Below, piece after piece: positions 1-6,429 of a stretch of 15,021 bases of DNA. Every line of letters starts with the position of its first letter. Positions within the stretch are counted from its first letter, which is position 1. The position numbers and the translations under genes were made by a program. A model generated the notes under the pieces. That model was not told where the DNA came from and searched no databases. It was given only the letters and a program-made list of their open reading frames with translations. This stretch comes from an uncultured Bacteroidales bacterium (GTDB lineage: Bacteria; Bacteroidota; Bacteroidia; Bacteroidales; Paludibacteraceae): contig CALEPS010000193.1 of the NCBI GenBank assembly GCA_937910305.1, forward strand, positions 1-15,021. Reading direction: 5' to 3'.

Positions 1-164
1 TCGCCGCCATCCACGCCGTATATCTTACCCTCATGCCACAGGCTGTCCGCCTGCGCCACAACCTCCTGCACCTCGCGGAGGGATATTCCTGTTCCACCGC
101 GGCTGCATGATGAGAAGACTACAGCCGTGAACAGCAAGACTATATGGCATATTCTATCGTACAC
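1..164 (-). CDS. Partial lipoprotein, N-terminal ~54 residues only
   Basis: This open frame runs off the left edge of the window. It begins best at a GTG at 162-164, overlapping the end of the upstream membrane-protein gene by 11 bases. The N-terminus has a short hydrophobic stretch (IVLLFTAVVFSSC, about residues 8-20) ending in a Cys, which fits an SPII lipoprotein signal, although Phe at the -3 position is not ideal. The mature start (residues 28-54) reads LREVQEVVAQADSLWHEGKI, which resembles the first helix of Bacteroidales TPR-type lipoproteins (an ADSL motif). That family assignment is only a guess. No ATG is available in this frame, so the start is uncertain. An ATG in another frame (139-153 region) hits a stop within 40 codons and is less convincing. 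The function is unknown. Confidence 0.55.
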   Translation of the reverse strand, partial: MYDRICHIVLLFTAVVFSSCSRGGTGISLREVQEVVAQADSLWHEGKIYGVDGG

Positions 165-678
165 GCAGGTTATGCCGCACGACGGCGGAAGCGATATAGG
201 CTACAAGGAAGGCGCCTACGGGGATCCAAGCAAAGAACCCTACCCCAGCCCTCCCCTCAAGGGAGGGCGTTTCTATTAATCCAAAGTAAACGAAGACGGC
301 TACCCATATTGCTACCAGCGCAAGACCGATGAGGGTCGCCCATATGACCCGCCACTCTATCAGATGACGGTACGCCAAGTATATCCAGGCAGGAAGAATC
401 AGAAAAACAACGGTGGGCAACCAACAGGAAGCGACACCTAACAACACCGCCACCAGAAAAGCCGGTTCTACGGCAGAAGCGTGGCGTTTGATATGAGTAA
501 GCAGTAGAACGGCAATGAGAACCAAAACGGCAGGGAGGAAATAGTTGAGAGTTGAAAGTTGAGAGTTGAAAGTTGAGAGTGGGAGCAAGAAAACAGGCAG
601 CAACGCACCACCTGCCGCCAACAGCCAGAAGGCTATCGGCAACAGATGGTACAATATGGTCTGAGTCTGACGAGTCAA
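154..678 (-). CDS. Small polytopic membrane protein of unknown function, with two repeat-derived insertions
   Basis: The 174-residue product is almost entirely hydrophobic. Likely membrane segments are at about residues 11-33, 46-62, 72-104 (possibly two helices), 112-134 and 147-167. I do not recognise a family. The only usable start upstream of the first helix is TTG at 676-678; an in-frame TAA lies five codons further upstream and no ATG is present in the N-terminal part. Two segments look foreign. Residues 34-45 (STFNSQLSTLN) are encoded by a 7-base tandem repeat, and residues 136-149 (PSLEGRAGVG) by a GC-rich palindromic element. Both fall in predicted loops between helices, so the fold could tolerate them. 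The gene follows the M3 peptidase gene after a gap filled with another repeat, and its stop overlaps the next lipoprotein gene. A decayed gene cannot be excluded, but the frame is open and the hydrophobicity pattern is coherent. Confidence 0.7.
   Translation of the reverse strand: MTRQTQTILYHLLPIAFWLLAAGGALLPVFLLPLSTFNSQLSTLNYFLPAVLVLIAVLLLTHIKRHASAVEPAFLVAVLLGVASCWLPTVVFLILPAWIYLAYRHLIEWRVIWATLIGLALVAIWVAVFVYFGLIETPSLEGRAGVGFFAWIPVGAFLVAYIASAVVRHNLRVR
237..271. repeat. GC-rich palindromic element inside the membrane-protein gene
   Basis: The element contains 8-base inverted arms, GCCCTCCC at 248-255 and GGGAGGGC at 261-268, around a 5-base loop. It is flanked by TACCCCA, so the coding strand reads a CTTGAGGGGAGGGCTGGGG-like sequence. 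It is translated in frame as PSLEGRAGVG between the last two membrane segments. From memory, very similar sequences are dispersed in many Bacteroidota genomes; a genome-wide count would settle whether this is a copy of that family. Confidence 0.6.
543..580. repeat. 7-base tandem repeat (AGTTGAG/AGTTGAA), in frame in the membrane-protein gene
   Basis: Five heptamer units plus three bases alternate between AGTTGAG and AGTTGAA on the plus strand. The coding strand therefore reads CAACTCT/CAACTTT and gives STFNSQLSTLN at residues 35-45, in the loop after the first predicted membrane helix. A tandem heptamer encodes the same cyclic heptapeptide in all three frames of a strand. This strand has no stop, whereas the other strand contains TGA. 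Confidence 0.9.
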
Positions 679-680
679 AG

Positions 681-718
681 GATGTACGATTTAACGATGT
701 ACGATGTACGATTTATTT
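681..718. repeat. 7/8-base tandem repeat (GATGTAC) filling the gap after the M3 peptidase gene
   Basis: The units are GATGTAC, GATTTAAC, GATGTAC, GATGTAC and GATTTATT. Together they fill the whole gap between the peptidase stop (TAA at 717-719) and the TTG start at 676-678, and they overlap the stop codon itself. No promoter or hairpin terminator is visible in the gap apart from this array. Confidence 0.85.
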
Positions 719-2813
719 ATTCGATAAATCCATTGCGGCGGAGGAGGTGCTGCGGGTCCGCCTCTTTGCCCCGGAACTCCAGATAGAGTTCCTGCGCATC
801 GCGTGTGCCGCCCTGCTCAAGCAGATGACGGAACCGTGCAGCGGTCTCGGCATCAAACAGGTTGCCGGTCTCCTTGAACGCCGCAAAAGCGTCTGCATCC
901 AATACCGCTGCCCAGGTATAGCTGTAATAGCCTGCCTCGTAGCCCGTAGTGAAGATATGGTTGTAGAACGTAGGACGATAGCGGACAATGATCTCCGGTA
1001 TCATACCCATCTTCTCCATGCTCGCCTGCTCAAAGGCATTGACATCCAGCCCTTCGGCGGTTGTCAACTCATGGAAATCCATATCGAGGATAGAAGCCGA
1101 TAGCAGTTCTGTCTGTACAAAACCTTGGTTGAACTTGCCTGCGGCGTTGATCTTAGCAATTAGGCTGTCCGGGATCACTTCGCCCGTCTGATAATGGAAG
1201 GCATAGGTCTTGAGCACCTCCGGTTCGTAGGCATAGTTCTCCATGAACTGGGACGGCAGTTCGACGAAATCACGCGGGGTGTTGGTGCCGGAGAGGGATT
1301 TGTAATGCGCCTTGCTGAGCAAGCCGTGCAGCGCGTGGCCGAACTCATGGAAGAGCGTCTCTACGTCGTCCATCGAGAGCAGAGACGGGTTGCCGGCGGT
1401 AGGTTTGTTGAAGTTACCTACATTGATGATCACCGGACGATGGTCCACTCCCTCTGCATCGACATACTGGGACATTATATTATTCATCCATGCGCCAGGA
1501 CGCTTGCCCGCACGCGGGAAATAGTCGGTATAGAGAATGCCGATGAGTTCGCCTGCCGCATCGGTCACCTTGAAGACCTCCACCTCGGGATTATAAACCG
1601 GCATGTCCTTCAGCGGTTCGAACTGCAGGCCGTACAGCTTGGTAGCCACGCCGAACGCACCCTTGCGGACGTTGTTCAGTTCGAAATAAGGCTTCAGTTC
1701 CTCCTCGTCCAGCGCATACTTCTCCTTACGCAGTTTCTCGGCGTAGTACCACCAATCCCAAGGGGCTAATTGAGAATTATTTTTCAGGTCCTCATCCAGG
1801 AGTTGCTGGAGCGCAGCAGCTTCGCGTTTGGCAGCCTCCAGCGAGGGTGTCCAGACGGAGGCGAGGAAAGCGTCCACCGTCTGATGGTTCTTCGCCATGC
1901 AGTCCGCGAGGATATAGTCCGCAGGGTTGTCATAGCCGAAGAGTTTGGCTTTCTCTATACGCAACTCCATCTCACGGACGATGACAGCCTTGTTGTCGTT
2001 CTCGTTATCGTGGTTTCCGCGGGTGGTGTAGTCCATCAGCAGTTGCTTGCGCAGTTCGCGGTTCTCGCAGTATTGGAGCACCGGAGTGAAAGACGTACGT
2101 TTCGGGGTGAAGAGCCATTCTCCCGGATGTCCCGCCGCCGCAGCTTCCTCCGCAGCCGCAGCCTTGGCGGACTCAGGCAGACCCGCCAGTTGCGCCTCGT
2201 CCTTCACAAAGAACTGGCAGGCATTGGTCTCCGCTACGACGTTATTGCCGAACTTGAGGGAGAGCAGACCCAGCTCCTTGTTGATCTCTTTGAGCCGCTC
2301 TTTCTTTTCCTCCGGCAGGTTGGCGCCGTTGTCGGCGAACGACTTGTAGGTCTCGGTCACCAGACGCATCTGCTCGGGATTGAGCCCGAGTTGCTCACGC
2401 TGGTCATACACAGCCTTTACACGGCGGAAGAGTGCCTCGTTGAGGATGATGCCGTCGCTCAGTTCACTCAGCATCGGACTCACCTGCTCGGCAATCGCGT
2501 TCATCTCGTCGTTGCCGTCCGCCTCCAGGACATTAAAGAACACGCCCGACACGCGGTCCAGCAGCATGCCTGCGCGATCTAAAGCCACAATCGTATTCTC
2601 AAACGTCGGTTCGGCTGCGTTATTCGCTATCGCCTCTATCTCCGCCTTGTCCTGACGGATAGCCTCTTCGAAAGCAGGCAGATAATGCTCGTTCTTCACT
2701 TGGTCAAATGCCGGTACGCCGTAAGGGGTGTTCGGCTGCTCCAACAACGGGTTGGCGTGGTTGCATGCTAATAAACTCATAGCTAGCGCTCCTAAAAGAA
2801 TTGTTTTTTTCAT
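717..2813 (-). CDS. dcp: M3-family zinc peptidyl-dipeptidase (Dcp-like), lipoprotein
   Basis: This 698-residue zinc metallopeptidase of family M3 (oligopeptidase A / dipeptidyl carboxypeptidase / thimet group) is expected to cleave short peptides, releasing C-terminal dipeptides. The zinc site is clear: HEFGH at 489-493, with the third ligand Glu518 in DFVELPSQ, spaced 29 residues from the first His as in thimet oligopeptidase. The C-terminal substrate-binding region HIFTTGYEAGYYSYTW is present. The length matches Dcp. Residues 1-17 form an SPII signal with lipobox LLAC (Cys17), so the enzyme probably sits in the periplasm attached to a membrane, whereas E. coli Dcp is usually treated as cytoplasmic. 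An AGGA lies about 6 bases before the ATG, a modest ribosome-binding site. The gene follows asmA after about 48 bases that consist largely of a tandem repeat. Dcp and related M3 enzymes are hard to separate without an alignment. Confidence 0.93.
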   Translation of the reverse strand: MKKTILLGALAMSLLACNHANPLLEQPNTPYGVPAFDQVKNEHYLPAFEEAIRQDKAEIEAIANNAAEPTFENTIVALDRAGMLLDRVSGVFFNVLEADGNDEMNAIAEQVSPMLSELSDGIILNEALFRRVKAVYDQREQLGLNPEQMRLVTETYKSFADNGANLPEEKKERLKEINKELGLLSLKFGNNVVAETNACQFFVKDEAQLAGLPESAKAAAAEEAAAAGHPGEWLFTPKRTSFTPVLQYCENRELRKQLLMDYTTRGNHDNENDNKAVIVREMELRIEKAKLFGYDNPADYILADCMAKNHQTVDAFLASVWTPSLEAAKREAAALQQLLDEDLKNNSQLAPWDWWYYAEKLRKEKYALDEEELKPYFELNNVRKGAFGVATKLYGLQFEPLKDMPVYNPEVEVFKVTDAAGELIGILYTDYFPRAGKRPGAWMNNIMSQYVDAEGVDHRPVIINVGNFNKPTAGNPSLLSMDDVETLFHEFGHALHGLLSKAHYKSLSGTNTPRDFVELPSQFMENYAYEPEVLKTYAFHYQTGEVIPDSLIAKINAAGKFNQGFVQTELLSASILDMDFHELTTAEGLDVNAFEQASMEKMGMIPEIIVRYRPTFYNHIFTTGYEAGYYSYTWAAVLDADAFAAFKETGNLFDAETAARFRHLLEQGGTRDAQELYLEFRGKEADPQHLLRRNGFIE

Positions 2814-2833
2814 ATTATCCTGTAATTAATTTC

Positions 2834-2868
2834 CTTTGTCACTTTGTCCTTTGTCCCTTTGTCACTTT
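2834..2868. repeat. 7/8-base tandem repeat (CTTTGTC) between asmA and the M3 peptidase gene
   Basis: CTTTGTC occurs four times, at spacings of 7 and 8 bases (CTTTGTCA, CTTTGTC, CTTTGTCC, CTTTGTCA). On the coding strand the unit is GACAAAG. The asmA stop codon (TGA at 2862-2864) lies inside the array, in AAAGTGACAAAG, so the repeat supplies the end of the AsmA protein. Confidence 0.85.
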
Positions 2869-5800
2869 ATTCGGACGTTTTTCTCCATTGATTTCTTGAT
2901 CCGTTCACGGAGTTCGCGGGACTGGTTGTCCGCTTTCTGATACCAGTGCGGTTTGAAATCCTGGGCGAACTTGCATTTGGCGAGTTTGATCTTCAGATCG
3001 TCTATGTTCCCGCTCACGTTCACGCCCAGATAGATAGGGCTGAGGACGTTGATATCGTAATTGAAGGTCATGTCGGTGTTATGCCGTCCGCCGAGGGCGA
3101 CCATGTAGTTGTCCATCTGCACGCAGAGCGGATAGACGTCTATCTCGTTCTTATAGACCGTCAGTTCGGCGTTGATAGAGTCGATCCTGTTCTCCGTCTT
3201 CTTCTTGAACATCAGCAGTTTGCTGATCTTGGAGAAGGTCTCTCCGTCCAGCACCACGAGGTCTTTTCCTGTAAGCGAAGCCGCGCCGCGGAGGGTGGAC
3301 ATCTTAGGCTGATACTGACTGTTGAGATAGGTCTCCGCCGCCAGATGGAACTGCGCTGCGCCCTTGAACGAAGAGAGCATCGGCACCATCTGCTCCAAGT
3401 TAGGAATCATCGTCAGCAGTTCGTCGATGTCCACATCAATCATGTGGTAGTCAAATCCCAGATAGAGATGGTTCCGGCGCGGCGTGCGGTACATAGCAGT
3501 CAACTGCAGTTTGGCGGCGCGGCATACAAATCCCACCTCATCCAGGATCAGCGTACCGTCCTTGACGAAGATACCTCCCTTGAGGTCCGAAGCCACCTGG
3601 TTGAAGATCTCCACCTGACGCATATGGGTATTGAGCGCCAGATCCACGTCGGTAGGAACAAGGAAGGGATCGGTCTCATTTACCATTTGGTCATTTACCA
3701 TTTGGTCATTTTTATCCTCTTTGGCTGACGGAGTTTCTTCTTCACTCCCTTCGTCGGCGGAGAACCAGGCAAGCAGCTGGTTGGCATCGCAATGGTCGGA
3801 GACGACATCCAACTCGCCCTCCAGAACCGCCTCATGGCGGAACCATTTGCCTATATTGCGTACATTGCCTTTCAGGTTCAGATCGGAGTTGCCTAACTCG
3901 ATACTGGAGTTGTCTATCGCCATCTCGCGGTTGGAATAACTGAACTCGATAGACGGGATGACCACCGCTTCCGGCAACCGCTCCGGCAGGTTCACCTCTC
4001 CGTTCTTGAGGTTCACCTTCAGCCTCGGGTTCCATTGGAGGAGGATATTTTCTTCTCCGGCTTTGTACCTCGCAGCGGCTTCCAGATCCAGTTTGCCGGT
4101 CTTGGCGGACAGTTCGTCTCCCATACGCGCATTCAGCGCCTGCGTCTTCAGTTTGGCTTGCAGGCGCGGAGCGGACTTGTCTTTTCGTCCGCCGGATAGC
4201 GCAGCCTCCAGATGGGAAGCAGCCAAGTCGGCTTTGATATCTTTGAAGAACCCGTCCAAGGCATCGCAGTCTATCACAGCCTGCGCCACCGGCATGACGG
4301 TCGTGTCCTTGGTGTTATACTCCGCGTACAGTTTCATTTTAGGCGCATCAATCGTGCCACCCATCGAGTCCATCTCTACCTCTACCGGTCGCTCTGAATC
4401 CAAGCCTACGGCTGCATACAGCACCGGATCTTTCGAGAGCACGTTACCTGCCTCCAGTTGGATGGACGAGGCTTTGAGAGCCGCTTTCAGCGGTGTAGCC
4501 ATCTCGAAATCCACTTTGTCCGTCGTCAGGTCTATCCGCGCCCAGTTAACCTTCGGTTTGGATGGTTTGGGGTTAGGCATCTGTATCGTAGCATGGGTAT
4601 TCGGCAGATCGGCTACCATCGAATCCATCGCATAATGAATGTCTTTGAGGTCGAGGTCCGCACTGATCCTGCCCTTCTCCAGCCGCATCTCCGTCAGGTC
4701 ATCCAGACGGATCTTCGCTTTCGCGGTTCCTTTGGCTTTGCCGTTGAGGGTCATTGCCTCCGGCAGGAAATAGGCAAAGTCCGGCAGGTTGGCGTCGAGG
4801 TTCAACGCCAAATCAAGCAGCATGTCCCCCATCAGGTCGGACAATTGAGAATTGAGAATTGAGAATTGAGAATTGCGCGTAGCGGCATGCAGTTTATGGA
4901 TCTCCACATTGCTGATCTGCCCTTCCGTCAGGCGGATATCGGCAGTAGCATCCATCTCTACGTCCCGCAGCGTATAAGGCAGCGGTTTGTAACTGCCTTC
5001 GCCGTCGTCGAGCGTAAGATGCGCCTGCACACGCGGCATCTGATGGTCAGAGACATAACCTTGTATCGTTGCTTCCAACTCCGCCTCGCCGTCCACATCC
5101 AGGTCGCTGAGCGACTTGGCGAATTTCTCCGGAATAAGCGCCATGAGAGGTTTGAGTTGCCATTTGCCGGTCTCGACCTTGGCATCAACGGCTATACTAT
5201 CCTGAATGGTAACTTCCCCTTCAAGGCGTAGGTTAAAATCATTGACCGCCAGTCGTGCTCCATCGAAAGCAAAATGCATGGAGTCGAGGTTCATTGCCAT
5301 CGGAGCGACCAACTCCACATGCAGGGAATCGGCATATTTGTCTCCTTTGAGCAAAGCGCATACATCTTGCGCATCCAACCCTATGAGCATGTCATCCCAG
5401 CTCTCCGCTTTAGCACTCAACTCGGTCTCTCCTAAAGAAGCATTGATAGTATCCTTGTCGTCCACGAAAGTGATATAATTGGCTTTGATGCGCAAGCCGT
5501 CCACTTTGAGTGCATCGAAAGGCAGCGAGAAAGCGGCGGTGTCCTCCTCTGTCGTATCCGGCGAAGTGACGAAAGCACCGGTGAGATTAGTTGTACCGTC
5601 CGGCGCGATATAGAAATTGACCCGCGCATCATCCAGCACCGCCTCATGGACATGGAGATTCTTATGATTCAGGAACTCCATCACATCCACTGTAGCTACC
5701 AGATGTTTCGCTTCAACGACCGTGTCGTTCCGGCTGCCGGTCATCGGATTGATCAGCAGCAACCCGTCCGCCCGCAGGCCGAAGCGCGGGAAGGTGGAGA

Positions 5801-5984
5801 AGAAAGTCAGATCGACCTCTCCTATCTCATGCTCGCAAGTGATGAATTTGTCCGCTGCCTGGCGGGCAATAGGTGTCAGACGCTCCGGCGTGAAGATCAC
5901 GTACATAGCGATAGAGGCTACCGCCACTACGGCTACCACGATACCCAGAAACGTCCAACCTATGATTTTGAGTGCGCGTTTCAT
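2862..5984 (-). CDS. Large AsmA-family envelope protein
   Basis: The 1040-residue protein has one N-terminal membrane anchor (about residues 6-31, IIGWTFLGIVVAVVAVASIA). It continues with the AsmA-type start, including FTPERLTPIARQAADKF and a STFPRFGLRADGLLL segment. The rest is a long run of beta-rich repeats typical of AsmA/TamB-like proteins, ending with the AsmA C-terminal pattern (LSPIYLGVNVSGNIDDLKIK, about residues 980-1000). The family bridges inner and outer membranes and is linked to phospholipid transport and outer-membrane integrity; its role here is inferred. Two insertions interrupt the fold: residues 371-381 (NSQFSILNSQL) and 759-769 (NDQMVNDQMVN), both encoded by short tandem repeats, the second next to an acidic linker. 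The ATG overlaps the stop of the preceding lipoprotein gene as ATGA (5981-5984), suggesting coupled translation. The stop codon lies in an intergenic repeat. No gene symbol is assigned because several AsmA paralogues are usual in Bacteroidota. Confidence 0.88.
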   Translation of the reverse strand: MKRALKIIGWTFLGIVVAVVAVASIAMYVIFTPERLTPIARQAADKFITCEHEIGEVDLTFFSTFPRFGLRADGLLLINPMTGSRNDTVVEAKHLVATVDVMEFLNHKNLHVHEAVLDDARVNFYIAPDGTTNLTGAFVTSPDTTEEDTAAFSLPFDALKVDGLRIKANYITFVDDKDTINASLGETELSAKAESWDDMLIGLDAQDVCALLKGDKYADSLHVELVAPMAMNLDSMHFAFDGARLAVNDFNLRLEGEVTIQDSIAVDAKVETGKWQLKPLMALIPEKFAKSLSDLDVDGEAELEATIQGYVSDHQMPRVQAHLTLDDGEGSYKPLPYTLRDVEMDATADIRLTEGQISNVEIHKLHAATRNSQFSILNSQLSDLMGDMLLDLALNLDANLPDFAYFLPEAMTLNGKAKGTAKAKIRLDDLTEMRLEKGRISADLDLKDIHYAMDSMVADLPNTHATIQMPNPKPSKPKVNWARIDLTTDKVDFEMATPLKAALKASSIQLEAGNVLSKDPVLYAAVGLDSERPVEVEMDSMGGTIDAPKMKLYAEYNTKDTTVMPVAQAVIDCDALDGFFKDIKADLAASHLEAALSGGRKDKSAPRLQAKLKTQALNARMGDELSAKTGKLDLEAAARYKAGEENILLQWNPRLKVNLKNGEVNLPERLPEAVVIPSIEFSYSNREMAIDNSSIELGNSDLNLKGNVRNIGKWFRHEAVLEGELDVVSDHCDANQLLAWFSADEGSEEETPSAKEDKNDQMVNDQMVNETDPFLVPTDVDLALNTHMRQVEIFNQVASDLKGGIFVKDGTLILDEVGFVCRAAKLQLTAMYRTPRRNHLYLGFDYHMIDVDIDELLTMIPNLEQMVPMLSSFKGAAQFHLAAETYLNSQYQPKMSTLRGAASLTGKDLVVLDGETFSKISKLLMFKKKTENRIDSINAELTVYKNEIDVYPLCVQMDNYMVALGGRHNTDMTFNYDINVLSPIYLGVNVSGNIDDLKIKLAKCKFAQDFKPHWYQKADNQSRELRERIKKSMEKNVRIK
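3677..3710. repeat. 15-base tandem repeat (CATTTACCATTTGGT), in frame in asmA
   Basis: Two full 15-base units (3677-3691 and 3692-3706) and a partial third encode NDQMV-NDQMV-N on the minus strand. The unit splits into related 8- and 7-base halves (AAATGACC and AAATGGT on the coding strand). Of the three frames on that strand only this one is open; the others contain TGA or TAA. The same unit occurs in ileS at 9189-9222. Confidence 0.9.
4844..4875. repeat. 7-base tandem repeat (ATTGAGA), in frame in asmA
   Basis: Four perfect ATTGAGA units plus ATTG are translated on the minus strand as NSQFSILNSQL (AsmA residues 371-381). The coding strand reads TCTCAAT and has no stop in any frame; the plus strand contains TGA. 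The same unit occurs in ileS (6480-6514) and, in the other orientation, before plsC (14599-14626). Confidence 0.92.
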
Positions 5985-6427
5985 TGCTTCTCAACCATTT
6001 TGGTGAAATAGAACTTGACTGATTTCTGCTCTTTCTCGTAGTACTCCAACGCCGTATCGTTCAGTTTGGTGACCACATAGACCTTGGGAATCTCCGCTCC
6101 TCCGTTGTCCATCAGATGAATCTCCGTGAGGCTGCCTGAGGTCTCGAAGAGGTACTTGAACCAGCCGTTGCCTTTTGGCTTGAGGTCCGCCTCGAAAATA
6201 TCCTCCGCCTCGTCCCATTCGCGGCCGTAGAGATAACCTGTCTCGTCCGACTGCTCGGTGGTGAAACGTACATAATGTTCGGTGTTGTTTTCCTGCCACA
6301 GCCCCTGCAGATCACTCAACTGGTACGACGGCGTAGTCTTGTTGAACATGTCGCAACTCGCCAAAGCCATTCCTACTACGGCGAGAAGCAGGAATCTGAA
6401 ATTTGAAATCATAAATCTGACATTCAT
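5981..6427 (-). CDS. Small lipoprotein with a lipocalin-like domain
   Basis: The 148-residue protein has a signal peptide ending in LASC (Cys25), so it is a probable lipoprotein. The mature part begins with LQGLWQENNTEHYVRFT and continues with YLYGREWDE and NGWFKYLFE. This alternating beta pattern with a GxW start resembles lipocalin-like domains common in Bacteroidales lipoproteins; I recognise the style but not an exact family. The ATG lies 2 bases after the ileS stop, and the gene's own stop overlaps the asmA start (ATGA), so it probably belongs to one transcript with both and may act with AsmA in the envelope. Residues 3-11 (VRFMISNFR) are encoded by four degenerate 7-base repeats. A second ATG at 6410-6412 (MISNFRFLLL) would give a cleaner, shorter signal peptide and may be the original start. 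Confidence 0.75.
   Translation of the reverse strand: MNVRFMISNFRFLLLAVVGMALASCDMFNKTTPSYQLSDLQGLWQENNTEHYVRFTTEQSDETGYLYGREWDEAEDIFEADLKPKGNGWFKYLFETSGSLTEIHLMDNGGAEIPKVYVVTKLNDTALEYYEKEQKSVKFYFTKMVEKQ
6393..6420. repeat. Degenerate 7-base tandem repeat at the start of the lipoprotein gene
   Basis: Four heptamers on the plus strand, AATCTGA, AATTTGA, AATCATA and AATCTGA, read TCAGATT, TATGATT, TCAAATT and TCAGATT on the coding strand. They encode most of residues 3-11 of the signal peptide. The second unit contains an alternative ATG start. The units are imperfect, so this is weaker than the other arrays, but the 21-base recurrence of TCAGATT is exact. Confidence 0.6.
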
Positions 6428-6429
6428 AA

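Noticed and set aside
248..268. The GC-rich hairpin as a rho-independent terminator
   Set aside because: It is inside an open reading frame, more than 80 bases before the stop, and is not followed by a T-run on the transcribed strand.
1770..2582. 270-residue open frame on the plus strand
   Set aside because: Antisense to the M3 peptidase gene; no domain, signal or start context supports it.
2946..3728. 260-residue open frame on the plus strand
   Set aside because: Antisense to asmA; His/Val/Glu-rich shadow translation without recognisable features.
4844..4875. Repeat arrays as a CRISPR locus
   Set aside because: Units are 7-15 bases, directly abutting with no unique spacers, and lie inside genes; no cas gene is present.
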